Source: Albidovulum sp.
Lineage (GTDB): Bacteria > Pseudomonadota > Alphaproteobacteria > Rhodobacterales > Rhodobacteraceae
Assembly: GCA_026989275.1 (NCBI GenBank)
Contig: JALSJQ010000029.1
Location: 1 to 64,000, forward strand
Direction: 5' to 3'
DNA: 64,000 nt
The notes beneath the pieces were generated by a model. The model worked only from the letters and a program-made list of their open reading frames with translations. It was not told the origin of the DNA and ran no database searches. The position numbers and the translations under genes are program-made. Positions 1 through 7,696 of this stretch are shown in pieces (position 1 is the first letter of the stretch; each line of letters opens with the position of its first letter).

Positions 1-147
1 AGCTTGGGACCCACCCCCCTGATCTTCTTCAGATCGTCGGGCGCGCCCGCGGGCTTCTCCAGAAGATTGGCCGGCCGGCGCCCCTCTTCCGCCGCACCAT
101 CTTCCCCGACCACACCCTCCGCAGCCGCCGCTTCGCTTCGGGCCGCC
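1..147. repeat. Direct repeat, copy A (pairs with 1776-1922)
   Basis: Bases 1-99 are identical to 1776-1874; bases 100-112 differ at most positions; bases 113-147 are identical to 1888-1922. There is no gap over the 147 bp. Copy A lies in the partial membrane gene and copy B in the C-terminal extension of nuoE, read in the same frame in both. The repeat may continue to the left of the window. Confidence 0.95.
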
Positions 148-449
148 GGAGCCGTGGCAGTTTCGCCGGTTGCCGGCTCCGGGCCGGATTCGCCTGCCGC
201 GGCCGGCGCCGCAGGCACCGCCGGCGCGTCGCCGGCCGTGCTCCGACCGAGGCCGAGCATCCGGCAGAGAGCCAGCTTGAGAAGCCAGCCCGCCAGAATC
301 GCCACGACGGCGCCGCCGGACACGGCCCAGAACGGATGCCAGCCGCGACCATGATCGTAGAACCACATCCCGGCGATGATGCCGAGGATCACGCCCCCGA
401 ATTCGAGGAATATCTGACAGGCGCGCTTGTCTTCCACCGAATGGCTCAT
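1..449 (-). CDS. Membrane protein of the nuo cluster with helix-hairpin-helix tail (partial, cut by window edge)
   Basis: About 149 residues are visible and the frame runs off the left edge, so the C-terminus is missing. Two membrane helices lie in roughly residues 9-28 and 34-55. An Ala/Pro/Glu-rich linker follows, then the start of a helix-hairpin-helix module ([12 protein letters not shown]). The start is ATG at 449, one base after the stop of the preceding gene, with a GGGAGA purine stretch before it, so translation is probably coupled. The last ~48 residues are almost the same as residues 245-292 of NuoE upstream, and the DNA is nearly identical over 147 bp (see repeat). Function unknown; the position inside the nuo operon suggests a complex I accessory or assembly role, which is inference. 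Confidence 0.7.
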   Translation of the reverse strand, partial: MSHSVEDKRACQIFLEFGGVILGIIAGMWFYDHGRGWHPFWAVSGGAVVAILAGWLLKLALCRMLGLGRSTAGDAPAVPAAPAAAGESGPEPATGETATAPAARSEAAAAEGVVGEDGAAEEGRRPANLLEKPAGAPDDLKKIRGVGPK

Positions 450-450
450 C

Positions 451-1524
451 TCACGTCTCCCTCTCCCTGTTCTGATCGCCCTGTTCGGGTGTCGTGCCGC
501 CTTCGGCGGTCTTGTCGTTCTCCTTTCCGGCGCCGGCCTCCTCCTTCGGGAAGCGCCCGAAGGAACGCGCCATGGCGATGGCGGCCTTCTTCCAGTTCCT
601 CACCTCGTTGACCCCGACATGTTCGGGCAGCATCGCCGCAAGGCGCTTGATCCGCATCGGACCAAGCTGGGCGAAATGTTCGAACCGGGTAAGACCGAAA
701 GCGTAGAGCTCGATGGCGATATCCTCGTCCACGCCCGAGATCAGCGTGAGATCGTCGGGTTCATCCTCTTCGCCGGCCACCTCCGGCGGCAGGATCGTCG
801 GCAGCGGCTCGGCATCGGGCAGTTCGACATCGGCGAGCTTGCGACGGGGGGCCTTTTCCTCTTCGCTCATGGCCTTCTCTCCTCCCTCGACGTCATTTCC
901 GCCTCCCGGAGCGGGGGGTGCCGGCGGCCGTGTCCCACCCTCCGCACCTTCCGGGCGACCGGCCGGCACCGATGCCGACGGCTTCTCGTCTTCCGCCCGG
1001 GACGGCACGACCTCATGCCGGGCAGGATCGACCGGACCCTGCGCCGTCTCCGCCGGCATCGGACGGGATGTCTGCCCCGCATCTTCGCCGGAAACCTCGC
1101 CGGTTCCACCGGAAGGGCGGGGCGGGAGTCTCATCCCTCCCTCCGCCCCCTCGAGCACGGCCTCGAGCGCAGCCGCGGCGCCGCGCCGGGGGCGGGGCGC
1201 CGCGGATCTGCCGGCCGCACGCGCGGCATCCTGCGCGACATCGCGCGCGCCCTCCGCCCGCGACCCGGTCGCCGGAGCGTCGGGCACCGCCGCCTCGGGC
1301 GACGGCGTCGTCCGTCCGTCGCGAGGACGACAGACAAGAAGGCGGGCGGCCAGGGTGACGGAAAGGAACACCGCCGTGGCCACGATTCCGGTCTCGCCGG
1401 GACCGAGACGGATCTCGCGCACGAGCCACCAGCTGACGAATCCGGCCGCAAGGGCAGCCGCCAGCACCGCCACCCACTGGCAGCGGGCCGTGCCCTCCTT
1501 CCTTCCTTGCGCCGTGCTCGTCAT
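451..1524 (-). CDS. Membrane protein of the nuo cluster with degenerate helix-hairpin-helix domain
   Basis: A 357-residue protein. Two hydrophobic segments near the N-terminus (about residues 12-32 and 38-58) are followed by ~170 residues of low-complexity Pro/Ala/Glu-rich sequence. A folded C-terminal part contains DDLTLISGVDEDIAIELYAF and a following helix pair, which resembles the helix-hairpin-helix module at the end of NuoE but is diverged. The start at 1524 was chosen because the frame upstream of it overlaps nuoE. The gene lies between nuoE (ends 1568) and the partial gene at the window edge, all on the same strand, so it is very likely in the nuo operon. Alphaproteobacterial nuo clusters are known to carry unknown reading frames between core genes. 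No enzymatic motif is visible. Confidence 0.7.
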   Translation of the reverse strand: MTSTAQGRKEGTARCQWVAVLAAALAAGFVSWWLVREIRLGPGETGIVATAVFLSVTLAARLLVCRPRDGRTTPSPEAAVPDAPATGSRAEGARDVAQDAARAAGRSAAPRPRRGAAAALEAVLEGAEGGMRLPPRPSGGTGEVSGEDAGQTSRPMPAETAQGPVDPARHEVVPSRAEDEKPSASVPAGRPEGAEGGTRPPAPPAPGGGNDVEGGEKAMSEEEKAPRRKLADVELPDAEPLPTILPPEVAGEEDEPDDLTLISGVDEDIAIELYAFGLTRFEHFAQLGPMRIKRLAAMLPEHVGVNEVRNWKKAAIAMARSFGRFPKEEAGAGKENDKTAEGGTTPEQGDQNRERET

Positions 1525-1567
1525 CCGATCCCGTCTCTCATGCTGCCCCGGTCCGCTCCCGTCGCGG

Positions 1568-2653
1568 TCAGTCGTAGACCTCGCCCTTCTCGACCCTCCG
1601 CGAGAACTCGGTCGCGCCGCCCGCAGCCAGCACCTTCGCCTGATCGACCCAGTTGTCGCGACTCGCCCGCCCCTTGAAGGCCGGCAGGTGCCGGTCGAGC
1701 CAGGCCATCTCCTCGGGGCCCCATTCGGCAATCTGCCGGAAATGCCAGATGCCCATCTCGTTGAGCATCTTCTCGAGCTTGGGACCCACCCCCCTGATCT
1801 TCTTCAGATCGTCGGGCGCGCCCGCGGGCTTCTCCAGAAGATTGGCCGGCCGGCGCCCCTCTTCCGCCGCACCACCTGCCACGGCCGCACCCTCCGCAGC
1901 CGCCGCTTCGCTTCGGGCCGCCCGCTCCTTCCGCACGCGCTTCCGGGCCTCGAGCCAGGGCGCGCGCAGGGGCTCCCCGCTGCCGTCGATCCGCTTGACG
2001 GTATCCCCCTTCTCGAGCGCAAGGGCGACGGTGGCGTTGTGCGGATCTCGCGGCCCGGCGCGGCCGGTCAACGTGGTCGGCCCGCCGGCAGGTTCGGCGG
2101 CATAGCGGCCGTTCTGCGGCCCCGGCGTCGGCACCCGGCCCGCGGCCAGCTCGTCGAGGATCCGGGCCAGCCGGTCGGCCGTCAGATCCTCGTAGTAATC
2201 CTTGCCGATCTGGGCCATGGGCGCGTTGGTGCAGGCGCCGAGACACTCGACCTCCTCCCAGCTGAACCTGCCGTCGGCCGAAAGCTGATGGGGCTGCGGC
2301 GCGATCTTCTCGCGGCAGACCTCGATCAGCTCCTCCGAACCGCACAGCATGCAGGAGGTGGTGCCGCAGATCTGCACATGGGCCACCGATCCCACCGGCT
2401 GAAGCTGGAACATGAAGTAGAAGGTGGCGACCTCGAGCGCGCGCATGTAGGGCATGCCGAGCATGTCGGCGACATGTTCGATCGCCGGGCGCGTCAGCCA
2501 GCCTTCCTGCTCCTGGGCACGCCACAGAAGCGGAATGATGGCCGAGGCCTGACGCCCTTCGGGATACTTGCTGATCTGCAGCTTCGCCCATTCGAGGTTC
2601 TCGGGCGTGAAGGCGAAGCTCTCGGGCTGCTCAGGATGAAGACGGCGAAGCAT
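1568..2653 (-). CDS. nuoE: NADH-quinone oxidoreductase subunit E with C-terminal helix-hairpin-helix extension
   Basis: Peripheral-arm subunit of complex I that carries the [2Fe-2S] cluster N1a. The thioredoxin-like ferredoxin domain fills about residues 1-175. The four cysteine ligands are visible as C96-x4-C101 and C137-x3-C141. At 361 residues it is roughly twice the usual ~165-240. The extra part is a Pro/Ala/Gly-rich linker and a helix-hairpin-helix domain ([17 protein letters not shown], then a WxxQAK segment), an extension seen in some alphaproteobacterial NuoE proteins. The start codon overlaps the nuoD stop (TGATG), so translation is coupled. The tail contains a 147-bp stretch shared with the gene at the window edge. 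Confidence 0.96.
   Translation of the reverse strand: MLRRLHPEQPESFAFTPENLEWAKLQISKYPEGRQASAIIPLLWRAQEQEGWLTRPAIEHVADMLGMPYMRALEVATFYFMFQLQPVGSVAHVQICGTTSCMLCGSEELIEVCREKIAPQPHQLSADGRFSWEEVECLGACTNAPMAQIGKDYYEDLTADRLARILDELAAGRVPTPGPQNGRYAAEPAGGPTTLTGRAGPRDPHNATVALALEKGDTVKRIDGSGEPLRAPWLEARKRVRKERAARSEAAAAEGAAVAGGAAEEGRRPANLLEKPAGAPDDLKKIRGVGPKLEKMLNEMGIWHFRQIAEWGPEEMAWLDRHLPAFKGRASRDNWVDQAKVLAAGGATEFSRRVEKGEVYD
1776..1922. repeat. Direct repeat, copy B (within nuoE)
   Basis: This is the second copy of the 147-bp repeat. It encodes NuoE residues of about 245-292: an Ala-rich linker, the [11 protein letters not shown] segment and the first half of the helix-hairpin-helix. The identity with copy A stops exactly where copy A meets the window edge, so the full extent is unknown. 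Confidence 0.95.
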
Positions 2654-3873
2654 CAGCGATCGATCTCCCCGAAAACGATGTCAAGCGAACCGATGATGGC
2701 GGCCACGTCCGCCAGCTGATGGCCGCGGGCGATATGGTCGAGCGCCTGAAGATGGGCGTATCCCGGCGCGCGGATCTTGGCGCGATAGGGCCGGTTGGTG
2801 CCGTCGGCCACGAGATAGACCCCGAACTCGCCCTTCGGCGCCTCGACGGCGGCATAGATCTCGCCCGCCGGCTCATGGAAGCCTTCGGTGTAGAGCTTGA
2901 AGTGATGGATCAGGGCTTCCATCGAGGTCTTCATCTCGCCGCGCTTGGGAGGGGTGAACTTGCCGCGGGCGAGCACGTCGCCCTGCCCTTCGGGCGCTGC
3001 CAGCTTCTCGAGCGCCTGCCGCATGATCTTCACGCTCTCGCGCATCTCGGCCATGCGGACGAGATAGCGGTCGTAGCAGTCGCCATGCCGGCCGACCGGG
3101 ATGCGGAAGTCAAACTCGTCATAGCATTCATAGGGCTGGGAACGGCGCAGATCCCAAGCGAGGCCCGAACCGCGCACCATCACCCCCGAGAAGCCCCAGG
3201 CCTCGGCTTCCTCGATCGTCACCACGCCGATATCGACGTTGCGCTGCTTGAAGATGCGGTTCTCGGTGATGAGCTCCTCGATGTCGTCGAGCACCTGCGG
3301 GAAGGTCTCGCACCAGGCGGCGATGTCGTCGAGGAGATCGGGCGGCAGGTCCTGATGCACCCCGCCGGGGCGGAAATAGGCCGCGTGAAGCCGCGCCCCC
3401 GAAGCGCGCTCGTAGAAGGTCATCAGCTTCTCGCGCTCCTCGAACCCCCAGAGCGGCGGGGTGAGGGCGCCGACATCGAGCGCCTGGGTGGTGACGTTCA
3501 GGAGATGGTTCAGGATCCGGCCGATCTCCGAATAGAGCACGCGGATGAGCTGCGCCCGCCGCGGCACCTCGATCCCCGACAGCCGCTCGATGGCGAGGCA
3601 CCAGGCATGTTCCTGGTTCATCGGGGCCACGTAGTCGAGCCGGTCGAAATAGGGCAGGTTCTGCAGATAGGTGCGGCTCTCCATCAGCTTCTCGGTGCCG
3701 CGGTGAAGCAGGCCGATATGCGGATCGGCCCGCTCGACGATCTCGCCGTCGAGCTCGAGCACCAGCCTGAGCACGCCGTGCGCCGCCGGATGCTGCGGCC
3801 CGAAATTGATGTTGAAGTTGCGGATCTCCTGTTCGTCCGCAAGCGGTGCGAAGAAGCCCGTATCGTCCATCAC
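2653..3873 (-). CDS. nuoD: NADH-quinone oxidoreductase subunit D (49 kDa)
   Basis: A 406-residue complex I subunit related to the large subunit of NiFe hydrogenases; it forms the quinone-binding pocket with NuoB. The family signature [15 protein letters not shown] lies near residue 27 and [12 protein letters not shown] near residue 53. The length is normal for a separate NuoD. It lies in the nuo operon, but 163 bp separate it from the small membrane gene upstream, which is unusual in this tightly packed cluster; I see no gene in that gap. The stop overlaps the nuoE start. Confidence 0.98.
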   Translation of the reverse strand: MMDDTGFFAPLADEQEIRNFNINFGPQHPAAHGVLRLVLELDGEIVERADPHIGLLHRGTEKLMESRTYLQNLPYFDRLDYVAPMNQEHAWCLAIERLSGIEVPRRAQLIRVLYSEIGRILNHLLNVTTQALDVGALTPPLWGFEEREKLMTFYERASGARLHAAYFRPGGVHQDLPPDLLDDIAAWCETFPQVLDDIEELITENRIFKQRNVDIGVVTIEEAEAWGFSGVMVRGSGLAWDLRRSQPYECYDEFDFRIPVGRHGDCYDRYLVRMAEMRESVKIMRQALEKLAAPEGQGDVLARGKFTPPKRGEMKTSMEALIHHFKLYTEGFHEPAGEIYAAVEAPKGEFGVYLVADGTNRPYRAKIRAPGYAHLQALDHIARGHQLADVAAIIGSLDIVFGEIDR

Positions 3874-4036
3874 TCGCTCCCCGTCGCTTCCTGTGCCGAT
3901 GCGGCCCGAAAGGCCCGCCTTTCAGCCTCGCCCGGCCCCGGCATCCGCGAACCGGCACCCGCCGCCGGCCGCTCCGGTCGCCGCCTCGTCCCTGCCCGGC
4001 CCGTCGCTCCCCGGCCACGCCCGGGCCCGGCACATC

Positions 4037-4264
4037 TCACTTGTGCCGCTGCGGGTGCTCCGCCTTCGGCTCGCTGAAGGCCACCACCCACAGCAGGATC
4101 ACCGCCCCGATCGGAATGGCGGCGAAGATCGCCACCCAGGCCGGGATCCCGTAGCGCGGCAGGATCCGCCAGAACGGCACGACCAGCACCGCCGCCCAGA
4201 TCACCCACCAGATCAGCCACCAGGCCCCCATGCCGTAGCCGTAGCTCACACCATAGCCCATCAT
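4037..4264 (-). CDS. Small two-helix membrane protein between nuoC and nuoD
   Basis: A 75-residue protein with a Tyr/Gly-rich N-terminus, two membrane helices (about residues 13-33 and 42-64, the first Trp-rich: WWLIWWVIW), and a short charged tail ending in EPKAEHPQRHK. It starts one base after the nuoC stop (TGA-G-ATG), so it is almost surely translated with the nuo operon. I do not recognise it as a core complex I subunit. It could be a small supernumerary or assembly factor, but nothing in the sequence proves that. Confidence 0.7.
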   Translation of the reverse strand: MMGYGVSYGYGMGAWWLIWWVIWAAVLVVPFWRILPRYGIPAWVAIFAAIPIGAVILLWVVAFSEPKAEHPQRHK

Positions 4265-4265
4265 C

Positions 4266-4880
4266 TCAGGCCTCCTTTCCCTCGCCCTTCTCGTCTCCGG
4301 GGAGGATGTATTTCGCCCCCTCCCAGGGCGACATGAAGTCGAAGCTGCGGTATTCCTGCGCGAGGGAGACGGGCTCGTAGATCACCCGCTTGCGCTCCTC
4401 GTCATACCGCACCTCGACGAATCCCGTCGTCGGGAAGTCCTTGCGCAACGGATGACCATGGAAACCGTAATCGGTCAGGATGCGCCTGAGGTCGGGATGG
4501 CCGGCGAAGAAGATGCCGAACATGTCGTAAACCTCGCGCTCGAACCAGCCGGCCGAGGGGTGCACCTGCGTGATCGTGTCGATCATCTCCCCCTCGCGCA
4601 GGGCGCAGCGGATGCGGATGCGGATGTTTCGCCACATCGAGAGGAAATGATAGACCACGTCGAAGCGCTTCTCGCGTTCGGGATGATCGACCGCGGTGAT
4701 GTCCACCAGCGTGGTGAAGCGGCACTGCGGGTCGCGGCGCAGGAAATCGACGAAATCCACGATCTCGTTCGGCACGAGATCGACATGGATGCCGTCGGCC
4801 ACCACCGCCACCGAGATCATCGCATCCTTCCTCGTCTCGGCAAGGTAGGCGACCACCGTCTCCAGAAGTTCGCGATCCAT
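4266..4880 (-). CDS. nuoC: NADH-quinone oxidoreductase subunit C (30 kDa)
   Basis: A 204-residue peripheral-arm subunit of complex I without metal centres. The conserved core includes [20 protein letters not shown] near residue 60 and the 30-kDa family signature [20 protein letters not shown] near residue 115, followed by the [14 protein letters not shown] segment. It is a separate gene, not fused to nuoD as in enterics. The start at 4880 has a strong GAGGAGGGG site in front. It sits 10 bp after nuoB. Confidence 0.98.
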   Translation of the reverse strand: MDRELLETVVAYLAETRKDAMISVAVVADGIHVDLVPNEIVDFVDFLRRDPQCRFTTLVDITAVDHPEREKRFDVVYHFLSMWRNIRIRIRCALREGEMIDTITQVHPSAGWFEREVYDMFGIFFAGHPDLRRILTDYGFHGHPLRKDFPTTGFVEVRYDEERKRVIYEPVSLAQEYRSFDFMSPWEGAKYILPGDEKGEGKEA

Positions 4881-4890
4881 CTGCCCCTCC

Positions 4891-5424
4891 TCAGCGCTCG
4901 ATCGTGCCGGTCATGCGGATCTTGCGCATGAGCTGCATGATGCCATAGACGAGGGCTTCCGCGGTCGGCGGGCAGCCGGGCACATAGACGTCCACCGGCA
5001 CCACCCGGTCGCAGCCGCGCACCACCGAATAGCTGTAATGGTAGTAGCCCCCCCCGTTGGCGCAGGACCCCATCGAGATCACGTAGCGCGGCTCCGGCAT
5101 CTGATCATAGACCTTCCTGAGTGCCGGCGCCATCTTGTTGGTGAGCGTGCCCGCCACGATCATCAGGTCAGACTGGCGCGGCGAGGCTCGTGGCGCGGTG
5201 CCGAAGCGCTCGAGGTCGTAGCGGGGCATGGCGGCGTGGATCATCTCGACCGCACAGCAGGCAAGGCCGAAGGTCATCCAGTGCAGCGAGCCGGTGCGCG
5301 CCCAGTTGATCGCCTCCTGCACCGATGTGAGGACGAAGCCGCGGTCCTTGAGCGCCTCCCCCATCTCGATCAGGGGAGCCTCCTTCTCGGTCGGAACCGG
5401 GCCGAACGGATGCGTCACTCCCAT
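4891..5424 (-). CDS. nuoB: NADH-quinone oxidoreductase subunit B
   Basis: A 177-residue subunit that holds the terminal [4Fe-4S] cluster N2, which passes electrons to quinone. The ligand cysteines are visible as the adjacent pair in GLACCAVEM, one in GSCANGGG and one in [11 protein letters not shown]. The start at 5424 (MGVTHPFG) is preferred over ATG at 5445 because it has a GGAAGAAGGGGG site at the right distance. This start lies inside the last codons of nuoA, a 10-bp overlap that suggests coupled translation. Confidence 0.97.
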   Translation of the reverse strand: MGVTHPFGPVPTEKEAPLIEMGEALKDRGFVLTSVQEAINWARTGSLHWMTFGLACCAVEMIHAAMPRYDLERFGTAPRASPRQSDLMIVAGTLTNKMAPALRKVYDQMPEPRYVISMGSCANGGGYYHYSYSVVRGCDRVVPVDVYVPGCPPTAEALVYGIMQLMRKIRMTGTIER

Positions 5425-5783
5425 TCCAGCGCCCCCTTCTTCCATTCATAGGCAAAACCGATGGTGAGCACGGCGAGAAACACCATCATCGACCAGAAGG
5501 CGACATCGCTCAGCGTCGGGAAGCTCGCCGCCCACGGAAAGAGGAAGGCCACCTCGAGATCGAAGATGATGAAGAGGATCGACACGAGATAGAAACGGAT
5601 GTCGAACTTCATGCGGGCGTCGTCGAAGGCGTTGAATCCGCACTCGTAGGCCGAGAGCTTCTCCGGGTCGGGCCGGCGCACCGCGAGCACGGCGGCGGCC
5701 AGGATGAAGACCAGCCCGAGCGCGATCGCCAGCACGAGAAAGACGACCACGCCGAGATATTCGCGCAACAGATCCTCGATCAT
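5415..5783 (-). CDS. nuoA: NADH-quinone oxidoreductase subunit A
   Basis: A 122-residue membrane subunit of complex I with three helices. The N-terminal [14 protein letters not shown] helix, the loop [20 protein letters not shown] with the family's conserved ECG motif, and [12 protein letters not shown] are all visible. The start at 5783 gives the normal length; the open frame upstream is not conserved in character. It is the first gene of the cluster, with a 327-bp upstream region holding promoter-like boxes. Confidence 0.97.
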   Translation of the reverse strand: MIEDLLREYLGVVVFLVLAIALGLVFILAAAVLAVRRPDPEKLSAYECGFNAFDDARMKFDIRFYLVSILFIIFDLEVAFLFPWAASFPTLSDVAFWSMMVFLAVLTIGFAYEWKKGALEWE

Positions 5784-5848
5784 GCAGCTCCCCCTCCCTC
5801 CGCGCGCTTCCCGCCGGCGCCCTGCGGCGAATCGTCGCGAAACGCGCA

Positions 5849-5896
5849 TTGTATACCGTCGAATGCGCTTTACGCCTGCCCTCTGCGGGGGTCAAG
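5849..5896 (-). promoter_or_regulatory. Candidate nuo operon promoter region
   Basis: Reading the minus strand, TTGACC (5896-5891) is followed after 17 bp by TAAAGC (5873-5868). A better -10 candidate TACAAT (5854-5849) lies 13 bp further on but without a good -35. Either would give a leader of about 60-80 nt before nuoA. These are matches to sigma-70 consensus boxes only. Confidence 0.4.
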
Positions 5897-5982
5897 CCGC
5901 GCTTCCGTCCCCCTTGATACAGCATCCCGCGCATCCCTTGGACAGCTAATCGTGTCGCTGCGGCAAAGTTGCCGGTTCGTGC

Positions 5983-6007
5983 GCAAGAAACATCGTCTGT
6001 TTCTGCG
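5983..6007 (-). terminator. Stem-loop after the leucine operon
   Basis: AGAAACA (5986-5992) and TGTTTCT (5998-6004) form a perfect 7-bp stem around TCGTC, extended by three G-C pairs past a one-base bulge. A second hairpin TGCGG-AAA-CCGCA follows at 6025-6037. They lie about 75-125 bp after the liuE stop and before nuoA. No long U run follows, so termination is only likely, not certain. Confidence 0.4.
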
Positions 6008-6110
6008 GTGCAGCGTAATTTGATTGCGGAAACCGCAGGTTTTCAGCACGAATTCCGCCATCCGGGACGGATGCTCCCTGCCCGGTCGCGGAATCGCCGG
6101 TCGCCCCGGC

Positions 6111-6998
6111 TCACTGCCCGCCGGGCCTACCCGCAGCGGCCCGGGCCGCCTTCCGCAGCCGCCGCGCCAGCGCCGCCGCCGCCCCGAGCGCGGCGGGGTC
6201 GAGCCCGTGCCCGAACCCCGACGCCGCCAGATGACGCGCGACGGCCTCGGTCGCCACATTGCCCGGCGCGCCGGGCGCATAGGGGCAGCCGCCCAGCCCG
6301 CCGATCGCGGCGTCGAACACCCGCACCCCCTGCTCCAGCGCGGCGGTGATGTTGTCGAGAGCCCGCCCGCCGGTGTCATGGAAATGACCGGCGAGCCGCG
6401 CGGCATCGGCCACCTCGCGCACCGCGGCGAGCATGGCGCCCACCGTCTCGGGCGTGCCGGCACCGATGGTGTCGCCAAGGGAAATCTCGTCACATCCCAT
6501 CTCGAGGAGCGCCGCGGCGACCCGCGCCACCGCTGCCGGCGCCACCGGCCCGTCATGGGGACAGGCGATCACGCAGGAGATGTAGCCCCGCACCTTGAGC
6601 CCCGCCCCCTTCGCCCGTGCCACGACCGGGGAGAAGCGCGCAAGGCTCTCGGCGATCGAACAGTTGATGTTGGCCCGCGAGAACCCTTCGGAGGCCGAAC
6701 CGAACACCGCCACCCAGTCCACCCCGGCATCCAGCGCCCGCTCGAGCCCTTTCTCGTTCGGGGTGAGAGCGATCCATTCGACGCCCGCGGGCCGCTTCAC
6801 CCGGGCCATCACCTCGCCGGAATCGGCCATCTGCGGCACCCAGCGCGGCGACACGAAGCTGGCGGCCTCGATTCGCCGGAAGCCCGCCCCCGACAGGGCA
6901 TCGACGAGGCGCACCTTGTCTTCCGTGGGAATGAAGCCCGGTTCGTTCTGCAAACCGTCACGCGGGCCGACCTCGACGATCTCGACCGTCTCGTTCAT
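6111..6998 (-). CDS. liuE: Hydroxymethylglutaryl-CoA lyase
   Basis: A 295-residue TIM-barrel enzyme that splits HMG-CoA into acetyl-CoA and acetoacetate, the last step of leucine breakdown. VGPRDGLQNEP near residue 10 carries the metal/catalytic Arg-Asp. The family signature GLGGCPYAPGAPGN is near residue 240, with the catalytic Cys in GGCPY. HFHDT near residue 200 supplies metal-binding His. ATG at 6998 overlaps the stop of the GST gene. It is the last gene of the operon. Confidence 0.95.
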   Translation of the reverse strand: MNETVEIVEVGPRDGLQNEPGFIPTEDKVRLVDALSGAGFRRIEAASFVSPRWVPQMADSGEVMARVKRPAGVEWIALTPNEKGLERALDAGVDWVAVFGSASEGFSRANINCSIAESLARFSPVVARAKGAGLKVRGYISCVIACPHDGPVAPAAVARVAAALLEMGCDEISLGDTIGAGTPETVGAMLAAVREVADAARLAGHFHDTGGRALDNITAALEQGVRVFDAAIGGLGGCPYAPGAPGNVATEAVARHLAASGFGHGLDPAALGAAAALARRLRKAARAAAGRPGGQ

Positions 6999-7696
6999 CG
7001 TCCTTCCTCCGGCACGGGGTAGAAATCCCGGGTGTAGATCTCGGCCGGCCCGTCCCTGCCGAGCGCCCGGCGAAAGGCCGGACGCTCCTCGCAGCGCGCG
7101 GCCCAGGCGGCAAGGCGCGGGAAATCCTCCAGAGCGACGAAGCGCCGGCCGATCCAGGCGCCGTAATGGTTGGCGATGTCCACCGCCGAGAAGCCCCCCG
7201 CAAGAAGCCAGTCTCGCCCGTCGGCAAGCCGCTGCTCGAGCACGCCGAACGCCCGAGCGAGGCGCCGCGCCTCGAGCATCATCACCACCGGCGAGCGCAT
7301 GTGATCCTCCCGCAACACGACATGCTGCTGGGTGAGAATGGCGAGATGCTGACCCACCGTCTCGGCGAGATGCAGAAGCTCGAGCCACGCCATCCGCTCC
7401 GCCGCGCCCGGCGCCCGCCAGAGCCCGGATACGGGACCGGTTTCGGCCAGCCATTCGAGAATGGCGAGGGATTCGGTCATCACCCGGTCGCCGATCTCGA
7501 GGGCCGGCACCCGCCCCAGGGGGTTGATCCCGCTGTAGGGCGGGCGGCGCAACGACCTGTCGAAGAAGGAAAGACGCCGCAGCTCGTAGTCGAGCCCGCA
7601 TTCCTCGAGCATCCACAGCACGCGGAAGGACCGGGCCTGCGGCACATGCCACAGCACGAGCGGCGCCATTTCCGACCGCTCCAAGCGCCCCGTCAT
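6995..7696 (-). CDS. Glutathione S-transferase family protein in the leucine operon
   Basis: A 233-residue two-domain protein. The N-terminal thioredoxin-like domain (about 1-85) includes the Ser-containing PQARSFRVLWMLEE and the glutathione gamma-Glu site motif PALEIGDRVMTESLAI. The C-terminal helical domain has the N-capping box ...LLAGGFSAVDIANHYGAW. ATG at 7696 overlaps the liuD stop and the GST stop overlaps the liuE start (both ATGA), so it is firmly part of the operon. The substrate cannot be read from sequence. A role in handling reactive enoyl-CoA or thioester side products would fit the context but is inference. Confidence 0.88.
   Translation of the reverse strand: MTGRLERSEMAPLVLWHVPQARSFRVLWMLEECGLDYELRRLSFFDRSLRRPPYSGINPLGRVPALEIGDRVMTESLAILEWLAETGPVSGLWRAPGAAERMAWLELLHLAETVGQHLAILTQQHVVLREDHMRSPVVMMLEARRLARAFGVLEQRLADGRDWLLAGGFSAVDIANHYGAWIGRRFVALEDFPRLAAWAARCEERPAFRRALGRDGPAEIYTRDFYPVPEEGR

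Noticed and set aside
1-1922. Insertion sequence or transposon ends as the cause of the 147-bp direct repeat
   Set aside because: Both copies lie in coding frame, have no terminal inverted repeats, and no transposase is near.
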